A stretch of 64,000 nt of DNA from Okapia johnstoni (GCA_024291935.2 CM044309.1:4588001-4652000); one strand, 5' to 3'; positions 36,149-47,429 are shown, counted from the stretch's first letter. Notes: generated from the letters alone by a model not told the origin. Numbers and translations are program-made.

Positions 36149-36200
36149 GGTGTTAGTCTCTCAGTCATGTCCGACTCTTTGCCACCCCATGGACTGTTTC
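36149..36200 (-). mobile_element. Bov SINE terminus stub
   Basis: GTCTCTCAGTCATGTCCGAC, then CTTTGCCACCCCATGGACTG. A 52-bp fragment. Confidence 0.8.
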
Positions 36201-36914
36201 AGAGAGACAACTGAAAACAAAGTAAGTTGATTTGTAGGAACTTTACAAAAGCTGGAACGAAGGGGACTTACCTAAATCGCAGCCCTCCATTCAAAATCCT
36301 TTATTGGGTCAGGGGCAGCGAGCTGGGGCCCACGAGTAGCCAGCAAGAGAGAGAAGGGTGTTTCTTCTGCTCATGGAAGTCCCCGGTGTCCACCCTGCTG
36401 GACAGCTCGAGCCCTTCCCGTCTCATCCACCCAGTGTCTACAGATGACTAAGAGATTTAGATCAGCAGGGACTTTGGTTTTTCAGTGGGAAACGCTTGGA
36501 ACAGGGCAGGGGGAGACCAGTCCACATTTCACTTTCAAACAGCGCATGCCTGCTAAGTGCAGACACCCAGGCTCTGGGGTTTCAGAAGCAAGTACGGTCT
36601 GGTCCCTGCTCTTCAGAAGTTGAAAATGTAGGAGACATGAATCACACGAGCCACGATCCCTCTGGGTCCTTCTATTCTGTGGGGTCTCTCATCAATGGTC
36701 CCCAGTCACCGTGGAAACAAGCGCTCTGCCCCGGGGAACCATGGGCCCGGGGTCAAGCTCCTCTCCTGGGCACCGAGTCCTTACTGCCTCCCTCCACCTG
36801 GGTTCCTGATCCTTCTGGTCTGGGTCCCGCTGCCCCAGACCGCCTCCCTGGATCCCACGCTCCCTTCTGTCGTTCTTCCCAGCCAGCCCTGCCTCTCCTA
36901 AACCTGAAAACCAC
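36201..36914. other. Unique GC-rich sequence, no gene seen
   Basis: Frames are open on both strands from about 36.5 to 37.0 kb, as expected in GC-rich DNA. The 178-codon plus-strand frame runs into L1 antisense text at its end, which argues against a gene. Confidence 0.5.
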
Positions 36915-37300
36915 CACGCTGTTTGCCATGGTAGCTGTGCCAATGAACGTGTCCGCCAACACTGTCCAAGAATCCCCTCTTCTCCAAACACTTGTCTTCC
37001 TCGAAAACACTTGTCATCTTTTGCTTCGTTAGTGACTGGTGTCAGGTGCTGCTGTGGTTTTGATTTGCATTTCCCTGATGATTAGTGACGTTGAGCACCT
37101 TTTTATGGACTCAACAGCCATCTGTCTGTCGTCTCAGAGAGATGTCTATTCAAGTCTTTAGCTCATTTTTAAAACCGTGCTAGTTTTTTGGTTTGTTTTG
37201 TTTTTCACTATTGACCTATAAAAGTCTCTTTTAGATCAGACATATGGTTTGCAAGTACTCTCTCTTATCTTGTGCGTTGTCTTTTGTTTTGTAGTTTGCT
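36915..37300 (-). mobile_element. Old L1 ORF2 fragment
   Basis: Antisense text TGGTTTTGATTTGCATTTCC, then TGATGATTAGTGACGTTGAG, then AAGTCTTTAGCTCATTTTTA is a well-known stretch of L1 read from the other strand. Confidence 0.82.
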
Positions 37301-37339
37301 GTGCAGAAGTAACACCACCATTTATTTTTATTCTATTGC

Positions 37340-37577
37340 CCATATACACAACCTCATGGAAAACAGACAGCTGATGGCAAGGTGCTGTGTAACACAGAGA
37401 GCCCAGCCTGGCCCTCTCTGAGGACCTACAGGGGTGGTGGGGGGCGGGGAGTGGAGGAAAGCGCAAGAGGGAGGTGATACATGTATAATTATGGCTGATT
37501 CGCACTGTTATACAGCAGAAACAAACACACCATTATAAAGCAATTTTCCTCCAATTAAAAAATAAATTAAAAAAAGT
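37340..37577 (+). mobile_element. L1 3' UTR end
   Basis: AGAGCCCAGCCTGGCCCTCT, then GAGGGAGGTGATACATGTAT, then ACAGCAGAAACAAACACACC and a final AATTAAAAAATAAATT tail fit the artiodactyl L1 3' end. Confidence 0.85.
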
Positions 37578-39302
37578 AAAACAAAACAACAGCAGCAACA
37601 AGAGGAAAGCTTACTCTGGACCCACTACGCCCACATCTCCAGTGTGGAGAGAGAGGGGGCTGCAGTGGGGAAGCCGCCACAGTGCATTTCCTCTGAGCAC
37701 ATCAGCCTCGCTGCTCCAGGTGGCTGCCTCCAAGTGCAGTTCAGCCTGTAGCAGAGACATGACATGTGCATTCAGCTATCTGAGGTTTCAGGGACATATT
37801 CTGACAAAGTCTACAGCTTTTGCACTTAAGTACAATGGCAGAAAATCACAGTGACTTTTCTGAGGACGGGGACAAAAGGGCAGCTGCTTTTTCTCAAACT
37901 CATTTTCTGTGTTACCTACCAAGGTGTAGCATGTGTCTAGAAAAAAAAAGAAAACTACGATTTTGTATCCCTCCTCATCTACAAAGGAGAGAGATTGAGC
38001 ATATATTTGCTAGACCTCAAATGACAATTTCTAGTTGATGCGTATTTTTAAAATTTTGTAAATCTCAAGATAAATAAGGGAATTCTTACAAACTATTGCC
38101 TTTGTTCTTGTGGGGAACAAAAAATCAAATTCCATACATAAACATTACATCTTCCAATCTCTTAGCATTCTGAAAATTTGGATCAAAGATACCAGTAAAA
38201 GAATTATTTTTCTTTTTTTTATTCCTTTGGTTTATTTAGATAAATGATATGTGAGAAATATTTCTCCCCAAAATAAAATTCTTGAAATGAATGAATGTGT
38301 TTGCCAAATACTCCAACACAGGGAAAATCAAACATAAACCTTGTAAGTCTAGACCAAACATGTCAGTGGCTGACACTCATGATGGCATGTCCTCTGATTC
38401 TGACTAGACATTTATTTGGTCCTGGATCCATACATATTTATCTGGGTTCAAGGCTACTGAAAGTTAAATCATTTGTCTTCAGTGGAACATTACAATGCGA
38501 CAAGCCACTGAAAGCTGGAAAGAATACAAAATACGTCCAGTGAGACTTAGAGAGAGCTCACTAAGATGACCAAATGAACACACATTGAAAATGCAGAAAA
38601 TAAAGTAACTGGTGTCCTGGAAAAAAATTCTTCAGACAAAGGTTATTATTCAAACACAGGTTATAAATGACAGAACCCCTGAGCCATAAAGAACAGCTGG
38701 AGAGTATATAGGAGACGATTTCATGTTGCACATTAGACAACAATAAGTAAACAAGTACAGGGGAAAAATGTCAGAACATCTGTTATATTTTTATCTTCTA
38801 ATCTAAATTTTATTTTTGCCTGTGTTTCATTAAGGACAAAACAGATTAATATGCATCCATGTATATATTCTAGAAATGCATAAAAACAGCCTGCAGGCTC
38901 AAACTTTTGAATAGTGTAATGTGACACAAAGGATCAGTTCACGGGACCACAGGTTTAATCAGATTCCTCCTCTGGACTGTCACCTGGAGAGGTCACTCAG
39001 TCCCGCAGCAGCTTTCACACCCATGTGACAGCCCCTGAGGCTGTCTGCATCATTCCTCTTCCGAGAGCTGGCCATGTCCACTCTTAGGATGGAAAATTCC
39101 CATCTGGCGTTGCTCCTCGGCCTCAGGAACACAATGCTGTCAACTGGCCTGTCAATCTGCCGTCACGTGGAAAGAGCTGGGGACTGAGGTCAATGGGTCT
39201 GGATTAGAGAGGCTGAGTGGCCACACTCAACTCAACTGCAAGGGCTTGGTTTCTACACCAGAATAGTGGGGATCACCAACTCTCTTTCATAAGATTGCCA
39301 TT
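37578..39302. other. Unique sequence, 1.7 kb, no gene seen
   Basis: AT-rich. No transposon or exon recognised. Confidence 0.5.
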
Positions 39303-39585
39303 AGGGGACTTCCCTGGGGGTCCAGTGGTTAAGAATCCCCCTTGCAATGCAGGCGATGCAGGTTCGATCCCTGGTCTGGGAACTAAGATCCCACCTGCCG
39401 CAGAGCAACTAAGCCCACAATCTGCAACTACCGAGCCGGAGAGCTCTGGCACCCATGTGCCCCCACGAGAGAGTCTGTGCGCTGCAGCGAGAGACCTCAC
39501 ATGATGCAGGGGAGATCTCGCACGCCACATCTGAGACCCGACGCAGGCAAATACATAAGAACATCGGGAAAAAAAAATAAATAAA
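39303..39585 (+). mobile_element. CHR-type SINE, near full length
   Basis: GGACTTCCCTGGGGGTCCAG, GGTTCGATCCCTGGTCTGGG, ATCCCACCTGCCGCAGAGCA, and an A-rich tail with TAAATAAA. Confidence 0.92.
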
Positions 39586-40179
39586 AGAAAAGATTTGCTG
39601 TTAGGACCAAAGTAAAAGGTACGTGAAAAATGATTTTCAAATTATGAAATATTTCATAATTATAATTATTAAAATAATTATAAAATATATTTCAAATTAT
39701 AAGAAATTATAAAATATTACCTCAATTGTTCTAGCTACTATTAAATCACCATGTGACTCTTTTATAGATACGTTTCACTAACAACATTTAGAGGACTAGA
39801 AGACGAAAATTGTCCAAAAGTTCTCAGACCTATTTCACTTACTATTACTGTGACAAATATGTGCCCTCAGAAATAAAAATAAAAAGAGCATGCTCTGTGA
39901 AGAGGTAATGAAGCATGTAAAGACGAAGACAGCCCTTTGCTTTTATCCCAGGCTCACCCAGTTAGTTGCAAGTACATTGTAATATTCATGAACAATTGCG
40001 GCCTTTTTCTCCTTTCTTGTCCTTTTCCTTATCTTTGCCTCTTTCTCTGTCCTCTGTAATAGAAACGAGTTAAACTGTACCAAAAAACAACAAAGAAGGC
40101 AGAAAACTGAAACTGAGTATCAGAAATTGCACTCTTAGCTTTGGAGAAATAGAAGAAATGGAGAGCAATGGGAAAGATT
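39586..40179. other. Unique sequence with AT-rich inverted words
   Basis: At 39632-39715 ATAATTATAATTATTAAAAT-type words repeat in both orders. No gene seen. Confidence 0.45.
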
Positions 40180-40362
40180 CCTGGGAAAGATTGAGGGCAG
40201 GAGGAGAAGGGGCGACAGAGGATGAGATGGTTGCATGGCATCACCGACTCAATGGACAGGAGTCTGAGCCAGCTCCGGGAGTTGGTGACAGACAGCGAGG
40301 CCTGGCGTGCTGCAGCCCGTGGGGTCTCATGGAGTCGGACACGACTGAGCGAATGAACAACA
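40180..40362 (+). mobile_element. BovB 3' end
   Basis: GGGAAAGATTGAGGGCAGGA through GATGAGATGGTTGCATGGCA to ACACGACTGAGCGAATGAAC. Confidence 0.92.
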
Positions 40363-40921
40363 GGAGCAATGGTACATATTCTATTCATGTCTTTCCTCTT
40401 GCCTCTAAACAGAGAAGTCGAGAATGACTGTAGTTTTCTTCTTTCCAATTTGCCGATGAGTAATTCTCTTTCGGTGTGACCTGGTGCAGGGCTTTGCGAG
40501 GGGCTGGCCCGTGGAGCCGGCCCTGCTGAGGGCCTCGCAGGCTTGCCGTCCTGCAGAGTCCGCCAGCTCCCCTGGGCCCCTCTGCAGGGCTCCATTCACC
40601 GGCTCTGTCCTCCACCCCATCCTGTACTGCCCTTCTCCCTCGTTCTGACAAACAGGCCCTACTTTCATCTCTGATTTTCTGCCTCAGCTCCCAAATTAAA
40701 TCCTTCGTACAAGATTCTCTTCCCTAGGGTTTACGCACAGCTTTGGATCCTGCAGTCTCCTTCATTCTCCCAGATGTGATGCCCAGGAGTCTCCATGGAG
40801 ATTCCCAGCCTCCTCTGCAAGAGACAACAGTCCTACCTTCCAGATTCCCACATTCATTCTCTCCTTTTAATGAACACCAACTAATAAAGCCAAAATAGTA
40901 GCTTGTGCAGATGTTGTGCAT
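40363..40921. other. Unique sequence
   Basis: Overlapping open frames on the minus strand at 40.4-40.67 kb are in GC-rich DNA. No motif seen. Confidence 0.45.
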
Positions 40922-41133
40922 GCTCAACTGCTCAGTCGTGCCTGACTCTTTGCGATCCCATGGATTTTAGCCCTCCAGGCTCCTTTGTCCATGGGATTCT
41001 CCAGGCAAGAAAACTGCAGTGGGTTGCCATGTCCTTCTCCAGGGGATCTTCCTGACCCAGGAATCGAACCCGTATCTCCTGTGGCTCTGGCATTGGCAGG
41101 CAGATTCTTTACCACTGAGCCACCTGGGCAGCT
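40922..41133 (-). mobile_element. Bov-tA SINE
   Basis: Antisense ATGCTCAACTGCTCAGTCGT through CCATGTCCTTCTCCAGGGGA to the head TTTACCACTGAGCCACCTGG. Confidence 0.93.
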
Positions 41134-41409
41134 TAAAAAATATACAACATCTGACTGAGGCATTGGTCATACAGTGGTTAGTACAGCTGCTTTCCAAAAA
41201 CTAAGTAACTAGTTTGCAAAATGAATAATAGTCCCACGACTAGCCAAACTTTCATATTTCTTGGTTCCTGTGAGACATTCTCACAGAGAATTATTATTTT
41301 AAACCATAATTAAAAACCCAGACATTACAAGCATACATGGACACAATATAGATACAGTATCTAAAATTCTAGATGAAACATCTTAAATTTTAAAGATTGT
41401 AGGGATGAT

Positions 41410-41845
41410 CATTTTATGATGCACAGAAATACCAAATTGCTACATTGTGCACTAGGAGTTAACACATTGTTGTGGGGCAATTATACTTTAAAAATGAACT
41501 CATAGAAAAAGAGAGCCGATTTCTGGGAACCAGAGGCAGGTGGGAGGGCAGAAGAGGAACATTCTAGTTACAATATCAATACATATTGAGAATGTACAAC
41601 AAGATTAAATAAGTAATACTGCTGTATGTTATATGTGAAACTTGTTTAAAAGAGTAAATCCTAAGAGTCCTCAGCACAAGGAAAAAATTTTTTTCTTTTA
41701 CTTTGTATCTATATGAGATGATGGCCATTCACTAAACTTATTGTGATAGTCATTTCATGATACATGTAAGTCAAATAATCATGCTGGATGCCTTAAACTC
41801 ATACAGTGCTGTATGTCAATGAGACCTAAACAGGAAGAAAAAAAT
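41410..41845 (+). repeat. Old L1 3' UTR
   Basis: TCACTAAACTTATTGTGATA, then ATTTCATGATACATGTAAGT, then ACTCATACAGTGCTGTATGT is the conserved 3' end of older L1 elements. The left part is more diverged. Confidence 0.75.
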
Positions 41846-42603
41846 GTAAGGATTATAACTGATGTTGAACTCAATAAATAGGAGAGCTTATAGAACTATA
41901 GGGTAATTACTGATGGATTTAATTATAAGTTTTCATAAAACTACAAACATCCATTTTTTTAAGTAGATGGTTAAGCTATCATTCATATCCTTGGACTTGG
42001 ACCACTCAAAGTAGCATTGATTTCCTCAAAAACAGTAGTTTTTGTTAAAATTTCTCCTGATGATAACCCTCTGACTAGCATTTCCCTTCCTTCTTTGAAC
42101 ATCAGCCTGTAGTTTTGGTAGGATTTCACTTGAGCCTTGCAATTAAATTTTATATAAATGTGTCCCAAAGTACTGATTAACTCTCCATAACATTGTTAAT
42201 AGTAGACTGGGCAAAATTGTTCTTCCTCATTTCAAAAAGCAAGAGATTTTGTACATCATCTTTATATCATAGATATTTAAGCTTTGTCTCTTCCCAGTAT
42301 TCAAAGAAGACGTCAAACTGTGTCTTATATTTGCCAAAACTGAAACTACTCAAAATCAAGCTTTGACTAAGTCAGAATGCTCTATCTGTTGGGACACTTG
42401 TAAACCCTAGAAAGAGCAAATAGACATTCACAAGTTAATTATAGGTGACATCTAATTAAAAAACAGAGAAAGAGCCAATTGATCCTACACAGAGCTCATA
42501 GAGGGGATATTTTTCTAAGTTTAAGAGGCTCTTGACATGAGAGGAAGGATGATTTCAGTTCTTCACTTATAAAGAGAGCACTGAAGCTAAAAGCGTTAGG
42601 CAG
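41846..42603. other. Unique AT-rich sequence
   Basis: Nothing recognised. Confidence 0.45.
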
Positions 42604-42925
42604 GGCTTCCCTGATGGCTCGGTGGTAAAGGATCTGCCTGCCAATGTGGGAGACACAGATCCCTGATCCAGGAAGAGCCCGCGTGCCAGGGAGCAACTAG
42701 GCCTGCATGTCACAACCGCTGAGCCTGCACTCTAGAGCCCAGGAGCTGAAACTCCTGAGCTCACGCACTGCAGCTCCTGAAACCCAAGTGCCCTGAAGCC
42801 TGTGCTCTGCAACAAGAGAAGCCACTGGAGTGAGAAGCCCATGCGCTGCAACTAGAGGAAACCCATGCAGCAGCAGCAGAGACTCAGCACAGCCAGAAAT
42901 AAATTTTAAAATTGAATTATTTTTG
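42604..42925 (+). mobile_element. CHR-type SINE, full length
   Basis: GGGCTTCCCTGATGGCTCGG, then CCTGATCCAGGAAGAGCCCG, GAGAAGCCACTGGAGTGAGA, and a final AGCCAGAAATAAATTTTAAA. The B box is damaged. Confidence 0.9.
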
Positions 42926-43849
42926 AAAAGGGATCAATCCAAGAAGATATAACAATTATACACATTTATGCACCCAACATAGGAACCCCTAAATACATAA
43001 GGCAAGCGCTAACAACCATAAAAGAAGAAATTGACAGTAACACAACAGTAGTGTGGGACTTTAATAGCTCACTTACACCAATGGACAGATCATCTAGACA
43101 GAAAATAAATAAGGAAACACAAGCTTTAAATAACACAATAGACCAGATAGATTTAATTGATATTTATGGAACATTCCACCCAAAAGCAGCAGAATAAACT
43201 TTCTTCTCAATTCTTCAGGAAAGACCACATTTTGGGTCACAAATCAAGCCTTGGAAAATTTAAGAAAATTGAAATTGTATCAGTCATCTTTTCTGACCAC
43301 AATGCTATGAAATTAGAATTCGACTACAGGAAAGAAGTCCTTAAAACACACAAATATACATGGAGACTAGACAGTGTGCAGCTAAATAACCAAGTGATTA
43401 CTGCAGAAATTAAAGAACTGAAGAAATACAGAAATACATGGAAACAAATGACAGTGAAAACCTGGTGATCCAAAACCTGTGGGACTTAAAAGCAGTTCTA
43501 AGAGGGAAGTTTATATCAATTCAGTCTCACCTCAAGAAACAAGAAAAATCTCAAGGAAACAATCCAACCCTACACCTAAAGCAGCTAGAGAAAGAAGAAC
43601 AAAGAAAACCCAAAGTCAGTACAAAGAAAGAAATTATAAAGGTCAGAGCAGAAATAAATGAAATAGAAATGAAGAAAGCAATATCAAAGATCAATAAAAG
43701 TAAAAGTTAGTTTTTTGAGATGATAAACAAAATTGATAAACCTTTAGCCAGACTCTTCAAGGAAAAAGGGAGAGAACTCAATAAAGTTAGAAATGAAAAA
43801 GGAGAAATCATAACTGACACCATGGAAAGACAAAGGATCATAAGAGACT
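42926..43849 (+). mobile_element. L1 ORF2 5' half, part 1
   Basis: GATATAACAATTATACACAT, then ATGGACAGATCATCTAGACA, then TTTTCTGACCACAATGCTAT encodes the endonuclease C-terminal end including an SDHNAMKLE motif, followed by the linker. Stops and indels (around 43193, for example) break it. It is joined by content to 44127. Confidence 0.9.
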
Positions 43850-44126
43850 ACTGCTACTGCTGCTGCTAAGTCACCTCAGTCGTGTCCAACTCTGTGCGAC
43901 CCCATAGATGGCAGCCCACCAGGCTCCCCCATCCCTGGGATTCTCCAGGCAAGAGTACTGGAGTGGGCTGCCATTTCCTTCTCCAATGCATGAAAGTGAA
44001 AATTGAAAGTGAAGTTGCTCAGTCTGGTCTGACTCTTAGCAACCCCATGGACTGCAGCCCACCAGGCTCCTCCATCTATGGGATTTTCCAGGCAAGAGTA
44101 CTGAAGTGGGGTGCCATTGCCTTCTA
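43850..44126 (-). mobile_element. Bov-A2 dimeric SINE inserted in L1
   Basis: Two Bov-A units in tandem: the first contains CTGGGATTCTCCAGGCAAGA, a linker CAATGCATGAAAGTGAAAAT follows, and the second contains TATGGGATTTTCCAGGCAAG. The leading CTGCTGCTGCT is the antisense AGC tail. L1 text stops at AGAGACTAC and resumes at ACAAGCAACTATATGCC. Confidence 0.93.
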
Positions 44127-44623
44127 CAAGCAACTATATGCCAATAAAATTGACAACCTGAAAGAGATGGACAAATTCTTGGAAAGGTACAATCTTCTAA
44201 GACTGAACCAGAAAGAATTAGAAAATATAAACAGATAGCTCACAAGCACTAAAATTGAAACTGTAATTTAAAATCTTTCAACAAACAAAAAAGTCCAGGA
44301 CCAGATGGCTTCACAGGTGAATTCTAGCAAACATTTAGAGAAAAGATAATACCTATCATGCTCAAACTCTTCCAAAAGTTGCAGAAGGAAGAATACTCTC
44401 AATTTTTTTCTGAGGCAACTATCACCCAGATACCAAAACCAGACAAAGATGCCACAAAAAGTGAAAATTACAGGCCAATATCACTGATGAACATAGACAC
44501 AAAAATCCTCAACAAGATACTAGCAACAAAATCCAAGAATATATTTAAAGGATCACACAACAAGATCAAATGGAATTTACACCCCAAGAACACAAGGATT
44601 CTTCAATATATGAAAATTAATCA
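44127..44623 (+). mobile_element. L1 ORF2 5' half, part 2
   Basis: AAGCAACTATATGCCAATAA, then GTCCAGGACCAGATGGCTTC, then AATTACAGGCCAATATCACT. The RT start is visible as NYRPISLMNIDTKILNKIL. It is cut off by a BovB fragment. Confidence 0.9.
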
Positions 44624-44870
44624 AAGGGACTCTCAAGAGTCTTCTCTAGCACCACACTTCAAAAGCAACAATTCTTTGATGCTGAGCCTTCTTTATGGTC
44701 CACCTCTCACATCTATACATGACTACTGGAAAAACCATAGCTTTGACTACATGGACCTTTGTCAGCAAAATGATGTCTCTGATTTTTAATATGTTGTCTA
44801 GGTTTGTCATAGCTTTCCTTCTAAGGAGCAAGTGTGTTTTAATTTCATGGCTGCAGTCTCTGTTCTAGAT
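44624..44870 (-). mobile_element. BovB internal fragment
   Basis: Antisense AAGGGACTCTCAAGAGTCTT through CATACATGACTACTGGAAAA to TTAATTTCATGGCTGCAGTC. The 3' terminus is missing. Confidence 0.9.
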
Positions 44871-45782
44871 GTATATTTCAAACTACTTTTGAAGAAATCT
44901 GTAACAATTCTTCCCCTACCAACAGTGGATAAGAGGCCTAATCTCTTAGTACTCTTAGCAGCAATGAGTAAAATTGAGCTTTTTTTTTTTAATTTTTATT
45001 AGTTTGAAAGACAAAGAAAAGATATGGTTGTCTTCATTTGCATTTCTTTGGGCATTAGTGAAACTAGACATTTTTTTTAAAGCTTTTCATGATTTGCCTT
45101 TTCCGTGAATTCTTTCCATCCTTTCCTACCTCCCTGTGTAAATCTCAGTTCTCAATTACTAATTTGTATTCAAACAAATACATGTACAATAAGACGTTAA
45201 ATCTGCAAGAGGATAGAAAATATTATTTTTCAACTTGCTATTTAACTTTTAATTTTGCTTAAGATGTTAAACATATAGATGTTACACTTCAAGTATGTAC
45301 AATCAAACTATCAATACTTTTCTGTATGAGAAAAAAAAAAAGCCCTTTCATCATTAAACATAAAATAAATTTGGTCACTTGCTCAGTAAGAAGTAAATCT
45401 CCTGTTTTGTCAGGCTTCCCACACTAGAGGCGTTGGCAACTTTCCTTTCCTAAACAAAACAACAAAACGTTAACACATTCATAAGCACTGTGAGTTCCAA
45501 GTTTAAACAATGGATAAATATTTTACACAAACTGCAAGGTTAAACATTTGACGGAGAAAACACTGCATCTCACAAAGGGCTTGGATCATCTAGAATCAAG
45601 GCAGAAAATGTCTCACCCAACACCCACGCATTGCTCTGAGCCTCTGGGGACACATTAGTCTACACAGGGGGCTCAGGCTCTGCATGAAGACCAAAGACGT
45701 GGCAAACTCACTTAACTACTTGATTGTCAGCGTTATGTGCTAGCCACAGACAGCTCGGTCATTGAGGCCCTTGGCTACCTTA
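44871..45782. other. Unique AT-rich sequence, possible L1M scrap
   Basis: TCATTTGCATTTCTTTGGGC near 45.04 kb may be an antisense L1M scrap. Otherwise nothing is recognised. Confidence 0.4.
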
Positions 45783-46202
45783 AGACATAGCTCTTAATCA
45801 GGGGTGATTTTTGCCCCATAGGGGCCATTTAAGAATGTGTGAAGACAATGCTAATTGTCACAACTTGGGGGAAGGTGTGTATCTAGTGTAGCCACTAGAT
45901 ACCATTATCTACCAGAATCTGCTAGTAGTGTATCTCCTGGTACCTTGCTGGTAGGCTTAGCACCCTACTGTGCACAGGGCAGCCCAACCGCATCACCTCT
46001 ACCCACACCCTACTGTGCACGGGACAGCCCAACCGCAACACCTCCCCCCGCACCCTACTGTGCACGGGACAGCCCAACCGCATCACCTCCCCTCGCACCC
46101 TACTGTGCACGGGACAGCCCAACCGCATCACCTCTCCCCGCCCCACTCCAGTAAAGAATCATCCTGCTACAAATACCAGTAGTGTTGAAATTAAGAAACT
46201 CT
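45783..46202 (+). mobile_element. hAT-type MITE (MER5-like) with internal tandem expansion
   Basis: The left part (AATCAGGGGTGATTTTTGCC, then TTGTCACAACTTGGGGG) and the right part (AAGAATCATCC, then GTTGAAATTAAGAAACTCTG) match the ends of a common mammalian hAT-Charlie MITE as I remember it. Between them lies a 4-copy 45-bp minisatellite. Its unit resembles the MITE's own segment around CCTACAATGCACAGGACAGCC, which suggests that this segment was tandemly amplified in place. The family name is from memory and would need a Dfam match. Confidence 0.6.
45963..46142 (+). repeat. 45-bp minisatellite, four tandem units
   Basis: Four head-to-tail units of exactly 45 bp start at 45963, 46008, 46053 and 46098. 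Each begins CCCTACTGTGCAC and continues GGACAGCCCAACCGCA. Units 2-4 differ at only a few sites, and unit 1 has CACAGGGCAG where the others have CACGGGACAG. Because 45 is a multiple of three and the unit lacks stops in several frames, frames on both strands stay open and give 15-residue peptide repeats (such as PYCARDSPTASP). These frames follow from the repeat and are not evidence of a gene. Confidence 0.95.
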
Positions 46203-46204
46203 GT

Positions 46205-46500
46205 TCAACTGCCTGTCAATGCAGGGGACACAGGTTCAAACCCTAGCTCGGGAAGACCCCACATGCCGCGGGGTAGCCAAGCCCATGCACCACAGCTACT
46301 GACTCGAGCTCTAGAGCCCACAAGTCACAATGACTGAGCCCACCTGTTGCAGCTGCTGAAACCCACGCACCTAGAGGCCGTGCTCTGCAATCGAGAAGCC
46401 ACCTCAGTAAGAAGCCTGCACACGGCAACTAGAGAAAGTCTGCATGCAGCAACAAAGACCCCGTACAACCAAAAATAAAATAAATTAATTTTTTTTAAAA
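46205..46500 (+). mobile_element. CHR-type SINE
   Basis: CAACTGCCTGTCAATGCAGG, then GGTTCAAACCCTAGCTCGGG, CATGCCGCGGGGTAGCCAAG, ending AACCAAAAATAAAATAAATT. The first head bases are missing. It lies 40 bp downstream of the kinase splice donor, in the presumed former intron. Confidence 0.9.
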
Positions 46501-46534
46501 AGAAAATCTATTCAAGACCAAGTCAATAGGAAGA

Positions 46535-46546
46535 AACTGAGCTCTT
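46535..46546 (-). other. Retained 5' splice donor of the kinase relic
   Basis: On the minus strand the coding relic runs GGA AAG and is followed at once by GTAAGAGC, a consensus donor (AAG|GTAAGA). The similarity to the kinase stops at this point. This supports an intron-containing, unprocessed origin. The CHR SINE and the minisatellite-bearing MITE at lower coordinates would then lie in the former intron. Confidence 0.6.
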
Positions 46547-47216
46547 ACCTTTCCTGTGTAGCTACCTTTGCCTTTCAGAATCTTCCTATAAAGCCTCACA
46601 TGGCTTTCATCATCAAAAGACAGGAATCTGCCAAGTAACACATACTCGATTAGGCCAAAAGTCCACATGTCAACTGAGCTGGTATAAGATTTTCTCAGCA
46701 AAACTTCGGGGGCTATGTACTCTGGGGTCCCACAGAGCATCCTCACTGTCCAGTCACCACTTTTGTTCCTAGAGTGTGCCAAATCAAAGTCTGTGATTAA
46801 AATGTTTGAGTCTGCTCCTGGGTGATTGAAAAAGAGCTTTGCAGGCTTTAGGTCCCTGTTGAGTTATTCTTAATGCATGCACATACCTCATGCCATCAGC
46901 AACCACGTGGGGGATTCTGACAGCATCTGCTCTGTAAAGGATCCCTGAGAGATGAATCAATCAAAGAACTCCCTTTTTGAAGCCAACCCCACTACCATGT
47001 AAACCCATCTTGGGCCCCAAAGATCTCCAGGAGCTGGATGATGGAACAGTGGCTGACCCCCTCTTAGGACGGGCAGCTCAGACTCACACACCTCTCTGCC
47101 TTCTCTCATTCTGGTTTCCATCACTTTTATTGCAAGAGCTTTCTTGGTGGTCTTCGACTCCACCCTGACCACCTCTTGAAACTGCCGGTCCCAATAAAAG
47201 TCTCAATATCATATTT
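46541..47216 (-). pseudogene. PSKH2: Decayed protein kinase exon, PSKH2-like
   Basis: Read on the minus strand, this stretch encodes a broken kinase N-lobe and half of a C-lobe. A glycine-loop remnant (KYDIETFIGTGSF) lies at 47178-47216, and an ALAIKVMETR segment has its Lys codon at 47125-47127. VCESEL, VYMV, a GSFTE segment, a RDLKP catalytic-loop remnant, DFD in place of DFG, and CGTPEYIAPEVLLRKSYTSS follow. PSKH1 and PSKH2 are Ser/Thr kinases of the CaMK group; the activation-segment wording fits PSKH2 better. Disruptions are a TGA replacing the Arg after FFD (46961-46963, a plausible CGA to TGA change), single-base shifts after the glycine loop, in the VLR region (with a compensating shift), in FTERDA and in the HRD codon, plus loss of the DFG glycine. 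The exon ends at an AAG|GTAAGA donor at the position expected after the YTGE-like segment, so it is not a processed copy. I could not find the N-terminal or final exons. The kinase assignment is firm; the exact paralogue is less so. Confidence 0.85.
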
Positions 47217-47429
47217 GTTGGAAGAAAAGTCAAATAAATCTGCTATTCTCTCAAGTGATGATTTTCAAAATGATTTAACTCGATGTTTTACATCAATTTT
47301 TCTAGCTTTACATTCCCACATCCAGTTTCCTTACTTGTGTTCATTATTTTTAAAAATCCCCCCAAATCCTCTTTTGAAATGGAGGCAAGGGATATAAAAG
47401 TAATTAGTTGGTAGAAAGACAAACAATCT

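Noticed and set aside
36496..37032. 178-codon open frame in GC-rich DNA
   Set aside because: Frames are open on both strands. The C-terminal part is antisense L1, with no motif.
40029..40595. 188-codon minus-strand frame
   Set aside because: It passes through the antisense BovB end at 40180-40362.
45963..46142. CRISPR-like array
   Set aside because: Units are contiguous with no unique spacers, in a mammalian genome. It is a minisatellite.
47217..47330. N-terminal coding sequence of the kinase relic
   Set aside because: Similarity ends at the KYDI segment. Upstream translation has stops and no recognisable match.
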